Assembly: GCA_040003205.1 (NCBI GenBank)
Contig: JBDUDA010000052.1
Coordinates: forward strand, 1 to 13,644
Length of the DNA: 13,644 nt
Reading direction: 5' to 3'
Source of the DNA: JALYIM01 sp040003205
GTDB lineage: Bacteria > Acidobacteriota > Terriglobia > Terriglobales > Acidobacteriaceae
A model generated the notes under the pieces. The model was given only the letters and a program-made list of their open reading frames with translations. It was not told the DNA's origin and searched no databases. Below are positions 1 to 7,500 of this stretch, in pieces. Position 1 is the stretch's first letter, and every line of letters starts with the position of its first letter. A program made the position numbers and the translations under genes.

Positions 1-75
1 ACCGCAAATCACGAGCAACATGCCCCCGAGGATGACTTTTTTCAAGGGGCCGGGAGTTTGCAAAAATCGAATCAT
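1..75 (-). CDS. N-terminus of a membrane-anchored protein, possibly a PpiC/SurA-like peptidyl-prolyl isomerase (partial, runs off left edge)
   Basis: An ATG at 73-75 on the minus strand opens a frame that stays open to base 1, giving 25 codons. The peptide begins MIRFLQTPGPLKK and continues with the hydrophobic stretch VILGGMLLVICG. This is a short polar segment with two lysines followed by a membrane segment, as in a signal anchor. A GGAG sequence lies at 87-90, 11 nt upstream of the ATG, a rather long spacing. The frame is divergent from the glycosidase gene, which suits the ~310-bp gene-free stretch between them. From memory, N-termini of this kind (short FLQ-PGP-KK leader, then a hydrophobic segment) occur on periplasmic SurA/PpiD-like peptidyl-prolyl isomerases of Acidobacteriota. 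That identity is a recollection and no catalytic domain is inside the window. Coding status is fairly likely; the product name is tentative. Confidence 0.6.
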   Translation of the reverse strand, partial: MIRFLQTPGPLKKVILGGMLLVICG

Positions 76-150
76 TTAAGTGGACGCTCCGATATATTGA
101 CGATGACGTGTCAGATTATTGCCGTACCAGAAGATGAGGTGGAATTCACT

Positions 151-156
151 ATTATA
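151..156 (-). promoter_or_regulatory. Candidate -10 element for the left-edge gene
   Basis: The minus strand reads TATAAT here, a perfect sigma-70-type -10 hexamer, about 75 bp upstream of the ATG at 73-75. No good -35 hexamer is seen at 16-18 bp further upstream, and no TGn extension is present. The call therefore rests on the -10 and on position alone. Confidence 0.3.
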
Positions 157-260
157 AACCATACTCAAGGACATGCTCTCGTTTCATGGCACTCCTGCGC
201 AGTGCAGTCATCGTCCCTATGGTGCCCGTGCAACTTTCGCGGCACGGTCTGCCATATGGA

Positions 261-290
261 TTGAACCGAATCATTAAAACGTGGTATTAC
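261..290 (+). promoter_or_regulatory. Candidate sigma-70 promoter of the glycosidase gene
   Basis: TTGAAC at 261-266 (4 of 6 matches to TTGACA) and TATTAC at 285-290 (4 of 6 to TATAAT) are separated by 18 bp. Transcription would start near 297, leaving a leader of roughly 90 nt before the ATG at 389. The location in a divergent, AT-rich gap supports it; the hexamer scores are only moderate. Confidence 0.35.
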
Positions 291-376
291 AGTGAAACTC
301 GCACATCAAAAGACTGCCCTTGGTGAATCGCAGCAGTGAGCGCATGGCCATTCGCGAGGCAGTTATCGTCCCGGCT

Positions 377-382
377 AAAGGA
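377..382 (+). promoter_or_regulatory. Ribosome binding site that fixes the glycosidase start at 389
   Basis: AAAGGA lies 6 nt upstream of the ATG at 389-391. The frame is open further upstream, to a TTG at 320 and an ATG at 344. Only the 389 start combines a Shine-Dalgarno sequence with a protein that begins directly with a signal peptide. Confidence 0.65.
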
Positions 383-388
383 ATACCG

Positions 389-3067
389 ATGAAAAAGTTC
401 GCAGCCTTGCTTCCAGTGATCACGCTTTCGTTCGCCACCTTGTTCGCTCAGATCGCGCAGCCTCGTAGGTTGAACTCTGATGGACCAATCATCTTACGCG
501 CTGGCTGGATGCTGCAGACCTCCGCGAAAGTTGAGAAACCAGGGAATGTGATTTCTTCGCAGAAATTCCGTCCACTCGGATGGCATTCCGTCAGTGTTCC
601 CACCACTGTGGTGGCCGCTCTGGTGAAAGAGAAGGTTTATCCCGATCCAGATTTCGGCATGAATCTGCGCACCATCCCAGGCACGTCCTATCCTGTTGGC
701 TCGAATTTCTCAAACATCGCAATGCCGCCCGACAGCCCTTTCGCTGTTTCCTGGTGGTATCGAAAACAATTCGTATTGCCAGCGGCCGACAAGGGCAAGA
801 CCATCTGGCTGAATTTTGACGGCATCAACTATCGCGCCAATATCTGGCTCAACGGAAAACAGATTGCCAAATCCGATGACGTTGCCGGAGCCTGGCGCAC
901 GTATGAGTTCAATGTAACGGATGCAGTTCTGCCAGGCAGAGAAAACGTCCTTGCGGTCCAGGTCTATGCGCCAACCGAGACCGATCTTGCAATCACTTTC
1001 GTTGATTGGAATCCAGCGCCGCCAGATAAAAACATGGGGCTGTGGCGTGATGTCAGCCTTACTGTCAGCGGTCCCGTGGCCGTGCGCTATCCGACCGTGG
1101 TATCGAAGGTGGACTCTCCGGCAAACGACAATGCTCACCTGACTGTCACAGCACTATTGAAGAACGCCGGCAAGCAGTCTGTAAAAGGAACTTTAGAAGG
1201 GCGCATTGACGCGGTTGAATTTTCACAGGAAGTAGAGCTCGCCCCGAACGAATCCAAGGATGTGACGTTCACTCCCGAGCAATTTTCTGAACTCAATATC
1301 CCGAATCCACAATTGTGGTGGCCCGCGCAAATGGGCAAGCCGAATCTGTACACCCTTGCCATGCAGTTTAAAGTTTACGGAAAAGTCTCCGACCATTCCA
1401 CCACCCAGTTCGGCATCCGCCAAATAAGCTCAGAGCTAAATGAAAGTAACAAACGAGTTTTTTCGATCAATGGCAAGAAGATTCTCATCCGAGGAGGAGG
1501 CTGGTCCTCGGACATGATGGTGCGGTGGAACCTTAAGCGGGTCGAGGATGAAGTCCGCTACGTGCAGGATATGGGGCTGAACACCATCCGTCTCGAGGGC
1601 AAGCTTGAGCCAAAAGAATTCTTCGATTTGGCGGACCGCAGGGGCGTCCTGGTCATGGCAGGATGGTGCTGCTGCGATCACTGGGAACATTGGCCCAAAT
1701 GGAAAGCTGAGGACTTTAAGATTTCCGAACAGTCGCTGCGCGATCAGATCTATCGCTTACGAAGTCATCCCAGCCTGGTGATGTGGCTGAACGGCAGCGA
1801 CAATCCCCCGCCGCCCGACGTTGAACAGACTTATTTGAAAGTAGAAAAAGATTTGCTCTGGCCAAATCCTGTCGTGTCTTCTGCCACCGCGAAACCTACG
1901 TCACTCACTGGAGACAGCGGCGTGAAAATGAGCGGCCCATACGAGTATGTCGCGCCCTCGTATTGGATGACAGACGCCACTCGCCCAGCTCCGGAACAGA
2001 AATGTAACGCCGGCGGTTGTGGCGGAAGCTACGGATTCAACTCAGAAACCAGTCCTGGACCGGCGGTGCCACCCATCGAAAGCTTGCGCGAAATGTTGCC
2101 GAAAGAACACCTGTGGCCCATTGATGATTTCTGGAACTACCATGCGGGAGGCGGAGTCTTCAAAGACATTCACGTCTTTTCGGACGCATTGAATAACCGC
2201 TACGGCAGTGCGAGCGATGTGGAAGATTTCGCGATGAAATCCCAACTGATGGGATACGAGGGCATCCGCGCCATGTTTGAGGCGTATAGCCGCGACAAAT
2301 ATGCCTCCACCGGCGTCATTCAATGGATGCTCAACAACGCGTGGCCTTCAATGATTTGGCATCTCTACGACTATTATTTGCGGCCGGGTGGCGGATATTT
2401 CGGAGCCAAAAAAGCGATGGAGGCCCTGCATCCAGTCTATGGATACGATGACCGCTCAATCGCTGTGGTTAGCAGCCAGTATGAAGATGCGAAGGGCCTG
2501 AAGCTCTCCATCAAAGTTGTGAATCTTGATGGAACCGAGAAATTTTCCAAAGAAGCGACCGTGGACGCCGCTTCCGATAGCACGAATCGAGTCACGACTC
2601 TGCCGGAAATCGAAAACTTGAGTTCCGTATATTTTGTGGTGATGCGGCTCGAAAATGCCGAAGGACAACTTGTCGGATCGAACTTTTATTGGCTGTCAAC
2701 CAAACCCGAGACCCTCGATTGGGAGAAGTCGAATTGGTACACAACTCCCACTGCTTCTTATGCGGACTTCACCGCGCTTTCGCAGCTCCCGAAAGTCAAA
2801 TTGAACGTGACCGACCGCACCGAGCACAAAGGTGCTGATGCGATCACGCATGTCATAATTGAAAATTCTAGTAATAGTGTTGCGTTCTTTGTGCGGCTGA
2901 AAGTTAACAAAGGAGCGGGAGGGCGAGAAATTCTGCCAGTGCTCTGGCAGGACAATTACATTTCCCTGCTGGCCGGAGAAAAGCGCGAAATCAGCGCCAC
3001 CTACAAAGCGAGTGACTTAGGTGGGGTAAAACCTGTCGTGCAAGTTAGCGGATGGAATGTGGAATGA
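389..3067 (+). CDS. Secreted GH2 exo-beta-D-glucosaminidase-like glycosidase
   Basis: 892-residue secreted glycoside hydrolase family 2 enzyme, best matched to the CsxA-type exo-beta-D-glucosaminidase subfamily. That subfamily releases glucosamine from the non-reducing end of chitosan oligomers. Residues 1-20 form a signal peptide (MKKFAALLPVITLSFATLFA, cleavage likely before Q21). The order then follows GH2: a sugar-binding jelly-roll (~50-230, with SWWYRKQFVLP and GINYRANIWLNG), an Ig-like sandwich (~230-345), a TIM barrel (~350-670) and C-terminal beta domains. In the barrel, HPSLVMWLNGSDN places Asp471 where CsxA has its Asp acid/base, and GFNSETSPGP places Glu553 as the nucleophile. The WCCCDHWEHW motif at ~426-435 also fits this subfamily. 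The C-terminal end, with LPVLWQDNYISLL and VSGWNVE, resembles the Ig-fold found at the end of exo-glucosaminidases. The start at 389 is chosen over the TTG at 320 because of the ribosome site and signal peptide. A beta-mannosidase-type specificity cannot be excluded. Confidence 0.88.
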   Translation: MKKFAALLPVITLSFATLFAQIAQPRRLNSDGPIILRAGWMLQTSAKVEKPGNVISSQKFRPLGWHSVSVPTTVVAALVKEKVYPDPDFGMNLRTIPGTSYPVGSNFSNIAMPPDSPFAVSWWYRKQFVLPAADKGKTIWLNFDGINYRANIWLNGKQIAKSDDVAGAWRTYEFNVTDAVLPGRENVLAVQVYAPTETDLAITFVDWNPAPPDKNMGLWRDVSLTVSGPVAVRYPTVVSKVDSPANDNAHLTVTALLKNAGKQSVKGTLEGRIDAVEFSQEVELAPNESKDVTFTPEQFSELNIPNPQLWWPAQMGKPNLYTLAMQFKVYGKVSDHSTTQFGIRQISSELNESNKRVFSINGKKILIRGGGWSSDMMVRWNLKRVEDEVRYVQDMGLNTIRLEGKLEPKEFFDLADRRGVLVMAGWCCCDHWEHWPKWKAEDFKISEQSLRDQIYRLRSHPSLVMWLNGSDNPPPPDVEQTYLKVEKDLLWPNPVVSSATAKPTSLTGDSGVKMSGPYEYVAPSYWMTDATRPAPEQKCNAGGCGGSYGFNSETSPGPAVPPIESLREMLPKEHLWPIDDFWNYHAGGGVFKDIHVFSDALNNRYGSASDVEDFAMKSQLMGYEGIRAMFEAYSRDKYASTGVIQWMLNNAWPSMIWHLYDYYLRPGGGYFGAKKAMEALHPVYGYDDRSIAVVSSQYEDAKGLKLSIKVVNLDGTEKFSKEATVDAASDSTNRVTTLPEIENLSSVYFVVMRLENAEGQLVGSNFYWLSTKPETLDWEKSNWYTTPTASYADFTALSQLPKVKLNVTDRTEHKGADAITHVIIENSSNSVAFFVRLKVNKGAGGREILPVLWQDNYISLLAGEKREISATYKASDLGGVKPVVQVSGWNVE

Positions 3068-3090
3068 GCACGCTGCTTGTGAAATTTCCA
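3060..3090. terminator. Weak nested inverted repeat between convergent genes, possible bidirectional terminator
   Basis: The gap between the glycosidase and permease stop codons is only 25 bp. TGGAA (3060-3064) pairs with TTCCA (3086-3090), and inside it AGCA (3067-3070) pairs with TGCT (3074-3077) around a 3-nt loop. There is no long T run on either side, so this is only a possible termination structure. Confidence 0.2.
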
Positions 3091-3092
3091 GA

Positions 3093-4469
3093 CTAGGTTT
3101 CCTCCGGAGGCAATTCGAAGTTCACCAGGTTGCCGCGAAAACCTTTGGTCTTCCACGCCCCGAACCCAATCCCTACGGCCATCCAAATGCCACCGAATAT
3201 TAGTGCCTTGTGGCTAAGGTTCGCCCAAAGAAGTAAACAGATAATGAATCCCAGCGCGGGCGGAAAAAGATTGCTGAGCTTTTTTTTCTTTTCACGTAAG
3301 TAGTAGCGGACAAACGCTGCCGCATTGACTCCCATAAAGGCTATCAGCGCGCCAAAATTTAATAAGTTGGCTCCGAGATCGTACCCGGTGGTGGCGCCCG
3401 CCAGCACCGGCAGCAGAAACGCTCCCGCCAGCGCCAACGCTCCGACGAAGAGCACGTTATTTCGCGGCACGTGGCGCTTGGGATCGATAGCTCCGAAGAA
3501 TGACTTGGGCAGCGCATTACTTCTTCCCATGCCATAAAGCAAGCGCGCCGCTCCCAGTTGCGCCCCCATGCCGGAGCCAAAATTTGCCACCACCAGAGTG
3601 AATCCAACAATTGCGAAGAGCGGCGGCCAGGCCCGGCCCGCAACGAATGTGAAGGCGGTATCCAAATTCGGATAAGGCTCCGACGCTGGCCAGATCAGTT
3701 GTGCAACATACACCTGAATGGCGGAGAGAATACCTATCGAAACGCAGACCAGTACCGTTGCGAAAAGAATATTGCGGCGTGGATTTTCGGCCTCTTCGGA
3801 AAGAGTGGATATTCCATCGAAACCGATATAAGTCAGCACTGCCACTGAAGTTCCGCCCAGGACCGCTTTGGTGTTCCACGATTGCGGATCGTAAAACGGA
3901 TGCGTGTAAAAGCCAGAATTGCCATGCGGATGGCCAAAGATATAGCGTGCCGCCGCCACAAAAAAGATCGCAATCACCAGTCCCATTCCCGCAGCCAGCA
4001 ACGAATTGACCCGGGCCGATGTTTTCACTCCCTGAATATTCAGACCCGTGAAAACTATGGCGACAAAAATCGCCCAGACAGCGTAAGGTACTCCGGGCGC
4101 GAAGACATGCGCCTGTTGGCTGATCCAGATGACGCAGATCATGGGATTGAGAATGTAATCCATGACCATGCTCCACCCAGTTACGTAACCCAGCGCAGGA
4201 TTTATTTCCTGACCAACATAGGTGAACGCGGAACCGGCGCTGGGATAAGCGCGCGCCATGCGTCCATAACTCATCGCAGTGAAGAGCATGGCGGCCATCG
4301 CGAGCAGGATCGTGGTAACAACGTGGCCATGTCCGCGATTGCTCAGCACACCGTAGACGGACATCGGGGCTACGGGCTGGATGACGATGATTCCATAAAG
4401 AATCAAGTCCCAGAGCGTGAGGGAGCGCCGAAGTCCCGGCCCGACGTTTGCAGAAGCGGTGGTTTGCAT
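3093..4469 (-). CDS. APC-family amino acid/polyamine permease
   Basis: 458-residue integral membrane transporter of the amino acid-polyamine-organocation superfamily, which imports amino acids or polyamines by proton or ion coupling. About 12 hydrophobic helices are visible: near residues 20-41, 50-70, 92-118, 127-147, 155-176, 202-220, 232-257, 280-300, 334-358, 365-388, 400-418 and 420-438. This matches the usual 12-TM fold and length. The family signature after helix 6 is present as GFDGISTLSEEAENPRRNI (~216-234), and the N-terminal region has the GIIVIQPVAPMSVYG first-helix break. The style is closest to the putrescine/amino acid importers PuuP/YcaM, but the substrate cannot be read from sequence. 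It begins with ATG at 4467-4469 with no clear Shine-Dalgarno sequence, and a candidate promoter lies so close that the mRNA may be nearly leaderless. It follows the cytochrome/ASPIC operon by 107 bp on the same strand and converges on the glycosidase. Confidence 0.85.
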   Translation of the reverse strand: MQTTASANVGPGLRRSLTLWDLILYGIIVIQPVAPMSVYGVLSNRGHGHVVTTILLAMAAMLFTAMSYGRMARAYPSAGSAFTYVGQEINPALGYVTGWSMVMDYILNPMICVIWISQQAHVFAPGVPYAVWAIFVAIVFTGLNIQGVKTSARVNSLLAAGMGLVIAIFFVAAARYIFGHPHGNSGFYTHPFYDPQSWNTKAVLGGTSVAVLTYIGFDGISTLSEEAENPRRNILFATVLVCVSIGILSAIQVYVAQLIWPASEPYPNLDTAFTFVAGRAWPPLFAIVGFTLVVANFGSGMGAQLGAARLLYGMGRSNALPKSFFGAIDPKRHVPRNNVLFVGALALAGAFLLPVLAGATTGYDLGANLLNFGALIAFMGVNAAAFVRYYLREKKKKLSNLFPPALGFIICLLLWANLSHKALIFGGIWMAVGIGFGAWKTKGFRGNLVNFELPPEET

Positions 4470-4477
4470 CGTCGGCT

Positions 4478-4506
4478 ATTGGATTATGAGAAGCAAACGA
4501 AGTCAA
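4478..4506 (-). promoter_or_regulatory. Candidate promoter of the permease gene, near-leaderless
   Basis: On the minus strand TTGACT (4501-4506, 5 of 6) is followed after 17 bp by TCCAAT (4478-4483, 4 of 6). An overlapping CATAAT (4483-4488, 5 of 6) is an alternative -10 but lacks a well-spaced -35. Either way transcription would begin within about 0-7 nt of the ATG at 4469, which fits the missing ribosome binding site. Confidence 0.35.
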
Positions 4507-4508
4507 CA

Positions 4509-4541
4509 CTAAAACGATTTAGATGCGACTTTTCGGGTCGC
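4509..4541. repeat. Two adjacent inverted repeats, possible operon terminator and/or permease operator
   Basis: CTAAA (4509-4513) and TTTAG (4518-4522) form one repeat with a 4-nt loop. GCGAC (4525-4529) and GTCGC (4537-4541) form a second with a 7-nt loop. They sit just upstream of the candidate permease -35 and 36-68 bp downstream of the stop of the ASPIC/UnbV gene. On the minus strand the GC hairpin comes first, followed by a T-containing but not T-only stretch, so it could weakly terminate the operon. The AT repeat could bind a regulator. Neither role is proven by the sequence. Confidence 0.3.
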
Positions 4542-4576
4542 CTACGAATCTCTCGCGCTGCCCCGGCTCGAAACAA

Positions 4577-7500
4577 TTAGGGCTTTGGGTAATTATAGGA
4601 ATAACCAAGCGGCTCATTCCCAGAAACCTCGCGAGAGTTGTATTCCAGAAAATAATTCAGATGCGAATCGTCCAGCGGAAACGACTTTCCCGCCGGATAC
4701 GGATAACTGCCCATGCCGCGAAATGGTAGCGGCTCAACCGTGCTGCCTTCGGCGGCATAGAAGTCCATATCTTTTTCATAGCCATTGGCAAGAAAGAAAT
4801 AATCTCTCACCCAACCATCGGCGAGGACTGGCAAGGATTTTGGGTCAAATTCCAACGCAACTCCTTCACCTGAACCGAATATCACCAACTTGTCGTCGGA
4901 ATCCGCGAGCAGGGGACGAACATCGCCATAGCGGGTGTACGATCCTGACTGGCGCGCGTACGGACCCGTGCGACTCACTTCTTCATACCTGTACTGCACA
5001 TTGCCGGGAGGTTGCGCTTCGATCTGTCTTGGATAGCCGTGGAAGCTGAGCTCAGATGTTTGCAGCGGAACCGTTGTTACTCGAGTTTCTGCATTCGGTG
5101 GAACAACGCCCCTCGAGGAACGAGAAATAAGAATGTTGTCCCAATAGATTTGCAAATTTGTTGAGATGCGAATGCGCTGCGTTCCGCGCGGTAAGCGCCC
5201 GCTGAGATCGGCAGTAATCGTGCGCGGCAATCCTGCCGGAAATCCCATGTCTTCGACTACCCGCGTCCACTTGCCACTCTTAGCCAGCGCTTCCACGTAG
5301 GGCGCGGTTGCATGAACGCCAGCCTGGTCCGCGGCGTACATTCCGGTGGCGGTGAAATATTCTATTTCGCCATGGAGTAATAACATCAGCGCGCCGCCGT
5401 CATACGGTGCGCCCAAATCCAACTCCAGACTGTGTGGCTTGGTGAAACCTTTAAACGGCAGCAGATCGAAGTCACCGAAATAATGATTAGCCAAAATATC
5501 CGGTAACACGTCGTGCCCGTGCTCATCGTGTGCGGCCGCTGGAGGCCGAGCATCGCGGCTGGTGATCACTTTGAATGATGGATAAGGGGGATTGCTGGCA
5601 AAATATTCGTTGGGATAAACATCCACATTCCTGGGATGATCCACTGCCAACAACTGCACTTGGTCGAGGTAAACAACTTCTTCCATCGGCTCCATGAGCC
5701 GGAAGCTCAGTTTGCCATCCTTCTCGCGAATCGCATTGCCATCAACTTTCACGTATTCAGTCGGACGCGCAATGTTCCGTTCTCCAGGCGCGACCCAGTG
5801 TCCGATAACTCCGGCCCCGAGCACGTCCGCCACCAGTTCGTAATGCTTGCCGTCCCAGACAAAAAGGGTCGGGCAAGAGCTGCCCCGGCGATCAATTTCC
5901 ATGAATGCCTGCTCACGATCGCCGGCGATTTGGATCTCGTCCTGGAGGACGCCCGTAGGCCACAACAAGCGGACAACATCCGCTTCCCTGGTTTCCCCGA
6001 GACCGACTGTCAGTTGCGTAGAACTCTGTCCTAAATATCCGGACGATCCCGCGATTTCGAATTTCTGGCGGTTGGCGCCGGCAAAAACTTCCACTTTGGT
6101 GCCGATCGCACTCTTGTTGTCGTTCAGTCCCTTGAGCGCAAGTCGTAGCCAGTGGTTCTTGTTGCCCCCCTCGTTACGCAGCAATATTACCGGTCCTTGA
6201 TTCTGAGTGATGAGTAGATCGGTCGCGCCGTCGCCATCGTAATCTCCGGTGATAATCGCGCGCGGGCTTTTCAGAATAATTTTGTCGAGGCCAACCTCCG
6301 CGCTCACATCTTTGAATCCGTCCGGTCCGAGATTGCGAAATAATTTCACTTGGCCGCTGCCATCGGCAGTTTCGCCAACGGCTGCCAGATCAACCCAACC
6401 ATCGTTGTCGTAGTCGAATGCAGCAACTCCCCAGGCGCGCACCCAATTTGTTTTTGGAAGCTCAATCGGCACGAAGGTCTTCCCGCGATTGTTCCGCCAC
6501 AGTGTGAGGCCAGGGGATTGCCAATGCGTTAAGGCCTCGTCCATCCAGCCGTCATGATCGAAGTCGAGCACGGTAAGACCCACGCTATTGTTGGGAGCCG
6601 AAGGCGGCCACAATTGCCGTAAAGGAAATGCGCCTTCGCGCGGATTTTCAAAGCTAGATGGAGATTTCTGCCATCCGGTGGAAACAATGTCCACTGCACG
6701 GTCGTTGTTGTAATCGGTCCCGACCGCCGCTACGCTTGGCGCAACCCCAGCGAGCGCCAGGGATTCGGTAACGTCGGCAAAGGTGCCATCGCCATTGTTC
6801 CGCCACATCACGTTCATCCCGCTGACTTTTGCGGCGCTTTGCATCGCAGCGCCAGGTCCCGACGAAGCGGTGGATTGCGATTTGCGAGGATCGAAAGCGT
6901 CGCCCTCGGCATATCGCGTGATATACAAATCAATGTCGCCGTCGTGGTCGTAATCCACGAAAGTCACTCCCAGGTTGAAGCCGTCACCTTTGATTCCTGC
7001 CTGCGCCGTCGCATCTTTAAATGTGCCGTTTTTCTCATTGTGAAGTAACAGCACGCGCCCGTTGTAGCTGACTGCAAGGTCGGTATAACCATCGTTGTCG
7101 TAGTCGCCAGCGGTGCAACCGATACCGTGTTGCGCAGGATCGATCCCTGCCTTGACGGTCGCATCTTCAAACTTTCCCCCGCCCACATTGTGATAGAGGG
7201 CCGAACCACCCTGGGGACCGTTATCAGGAAGGAAAATGTCGAGTTTGCCGTCGCCGTCGTAATCCAGAAAGCATGCGCCCGGAGCAAGGTAGGCAGCCAA
7301 ATCATCATTCTTCTTCGGATTTGCTTTGGAAACGATCCCCGCCGCCTCTGTCTCTGGAACAAACCGCACCGGAATCGCGGACTCCACTTTCATTACTGCA
7401 GCTGTAGACTCTTCCACGCGCGAATATTTTCCCTGCTCGCCATAGGCCAGGCTCATAGCGGCGCCAAGTTTCTTCTGCGTGATGTACTGGAAGCGCGCCA

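Larger units (their letters stand above)
76..388. other. Divergent intergenic region between the left-edge gene and the glycosidase
   Basis: About 310 bp carry no convincing gene. A 68-codon plus-strand frame (58-264) crosses it, but its peptide matches no family I know and it overlaps the start of the left-edge gene. The region holds candidate promoters for both flanking genes, described separately. It also holds an inverted repeat, CCGTGC (226-231) and GCACGG (242-247) with a 10-nt loop, 14-35 bp upstream of the candidate -35 for the glycosidase, and an 8-bp palindrome ATGGCCAT at 344-351 in its presumed leader. The DNA is visibly more AT-rich than the flanking genes. Confidence 0.6.

Noticed and set aside
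58..264. 68-codon plus-strand frame in the divergent intergenic region
   Set aside because: No family resemblance, no convincing ribosome site, and it overlaps the start of the left-edge gene and both candidate promoters.
320..388. Upstream TTG (320) and ATG (344) starts for the glycosidase
   Set aside because: They add a charged leader ahead of an otherwise standard signal peptide and lack a ribosome site as good as AAAGGA before the ATG at 389.
3517..4509. 330-codon minus-strand frame overlapping the permease in another frame
   Set aside because: It is an out-of-frame reading of the permease with many Cys, His and Arg and no membrane pattern. The 458-residue frame carries the APC signature.
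3882..4580. 232-codon plus-strand open frame across the permease gene
   Set aside because: The composition is basic and low-complexity with no family match, and it is fully antisense to a well-supported 12-TM permease.
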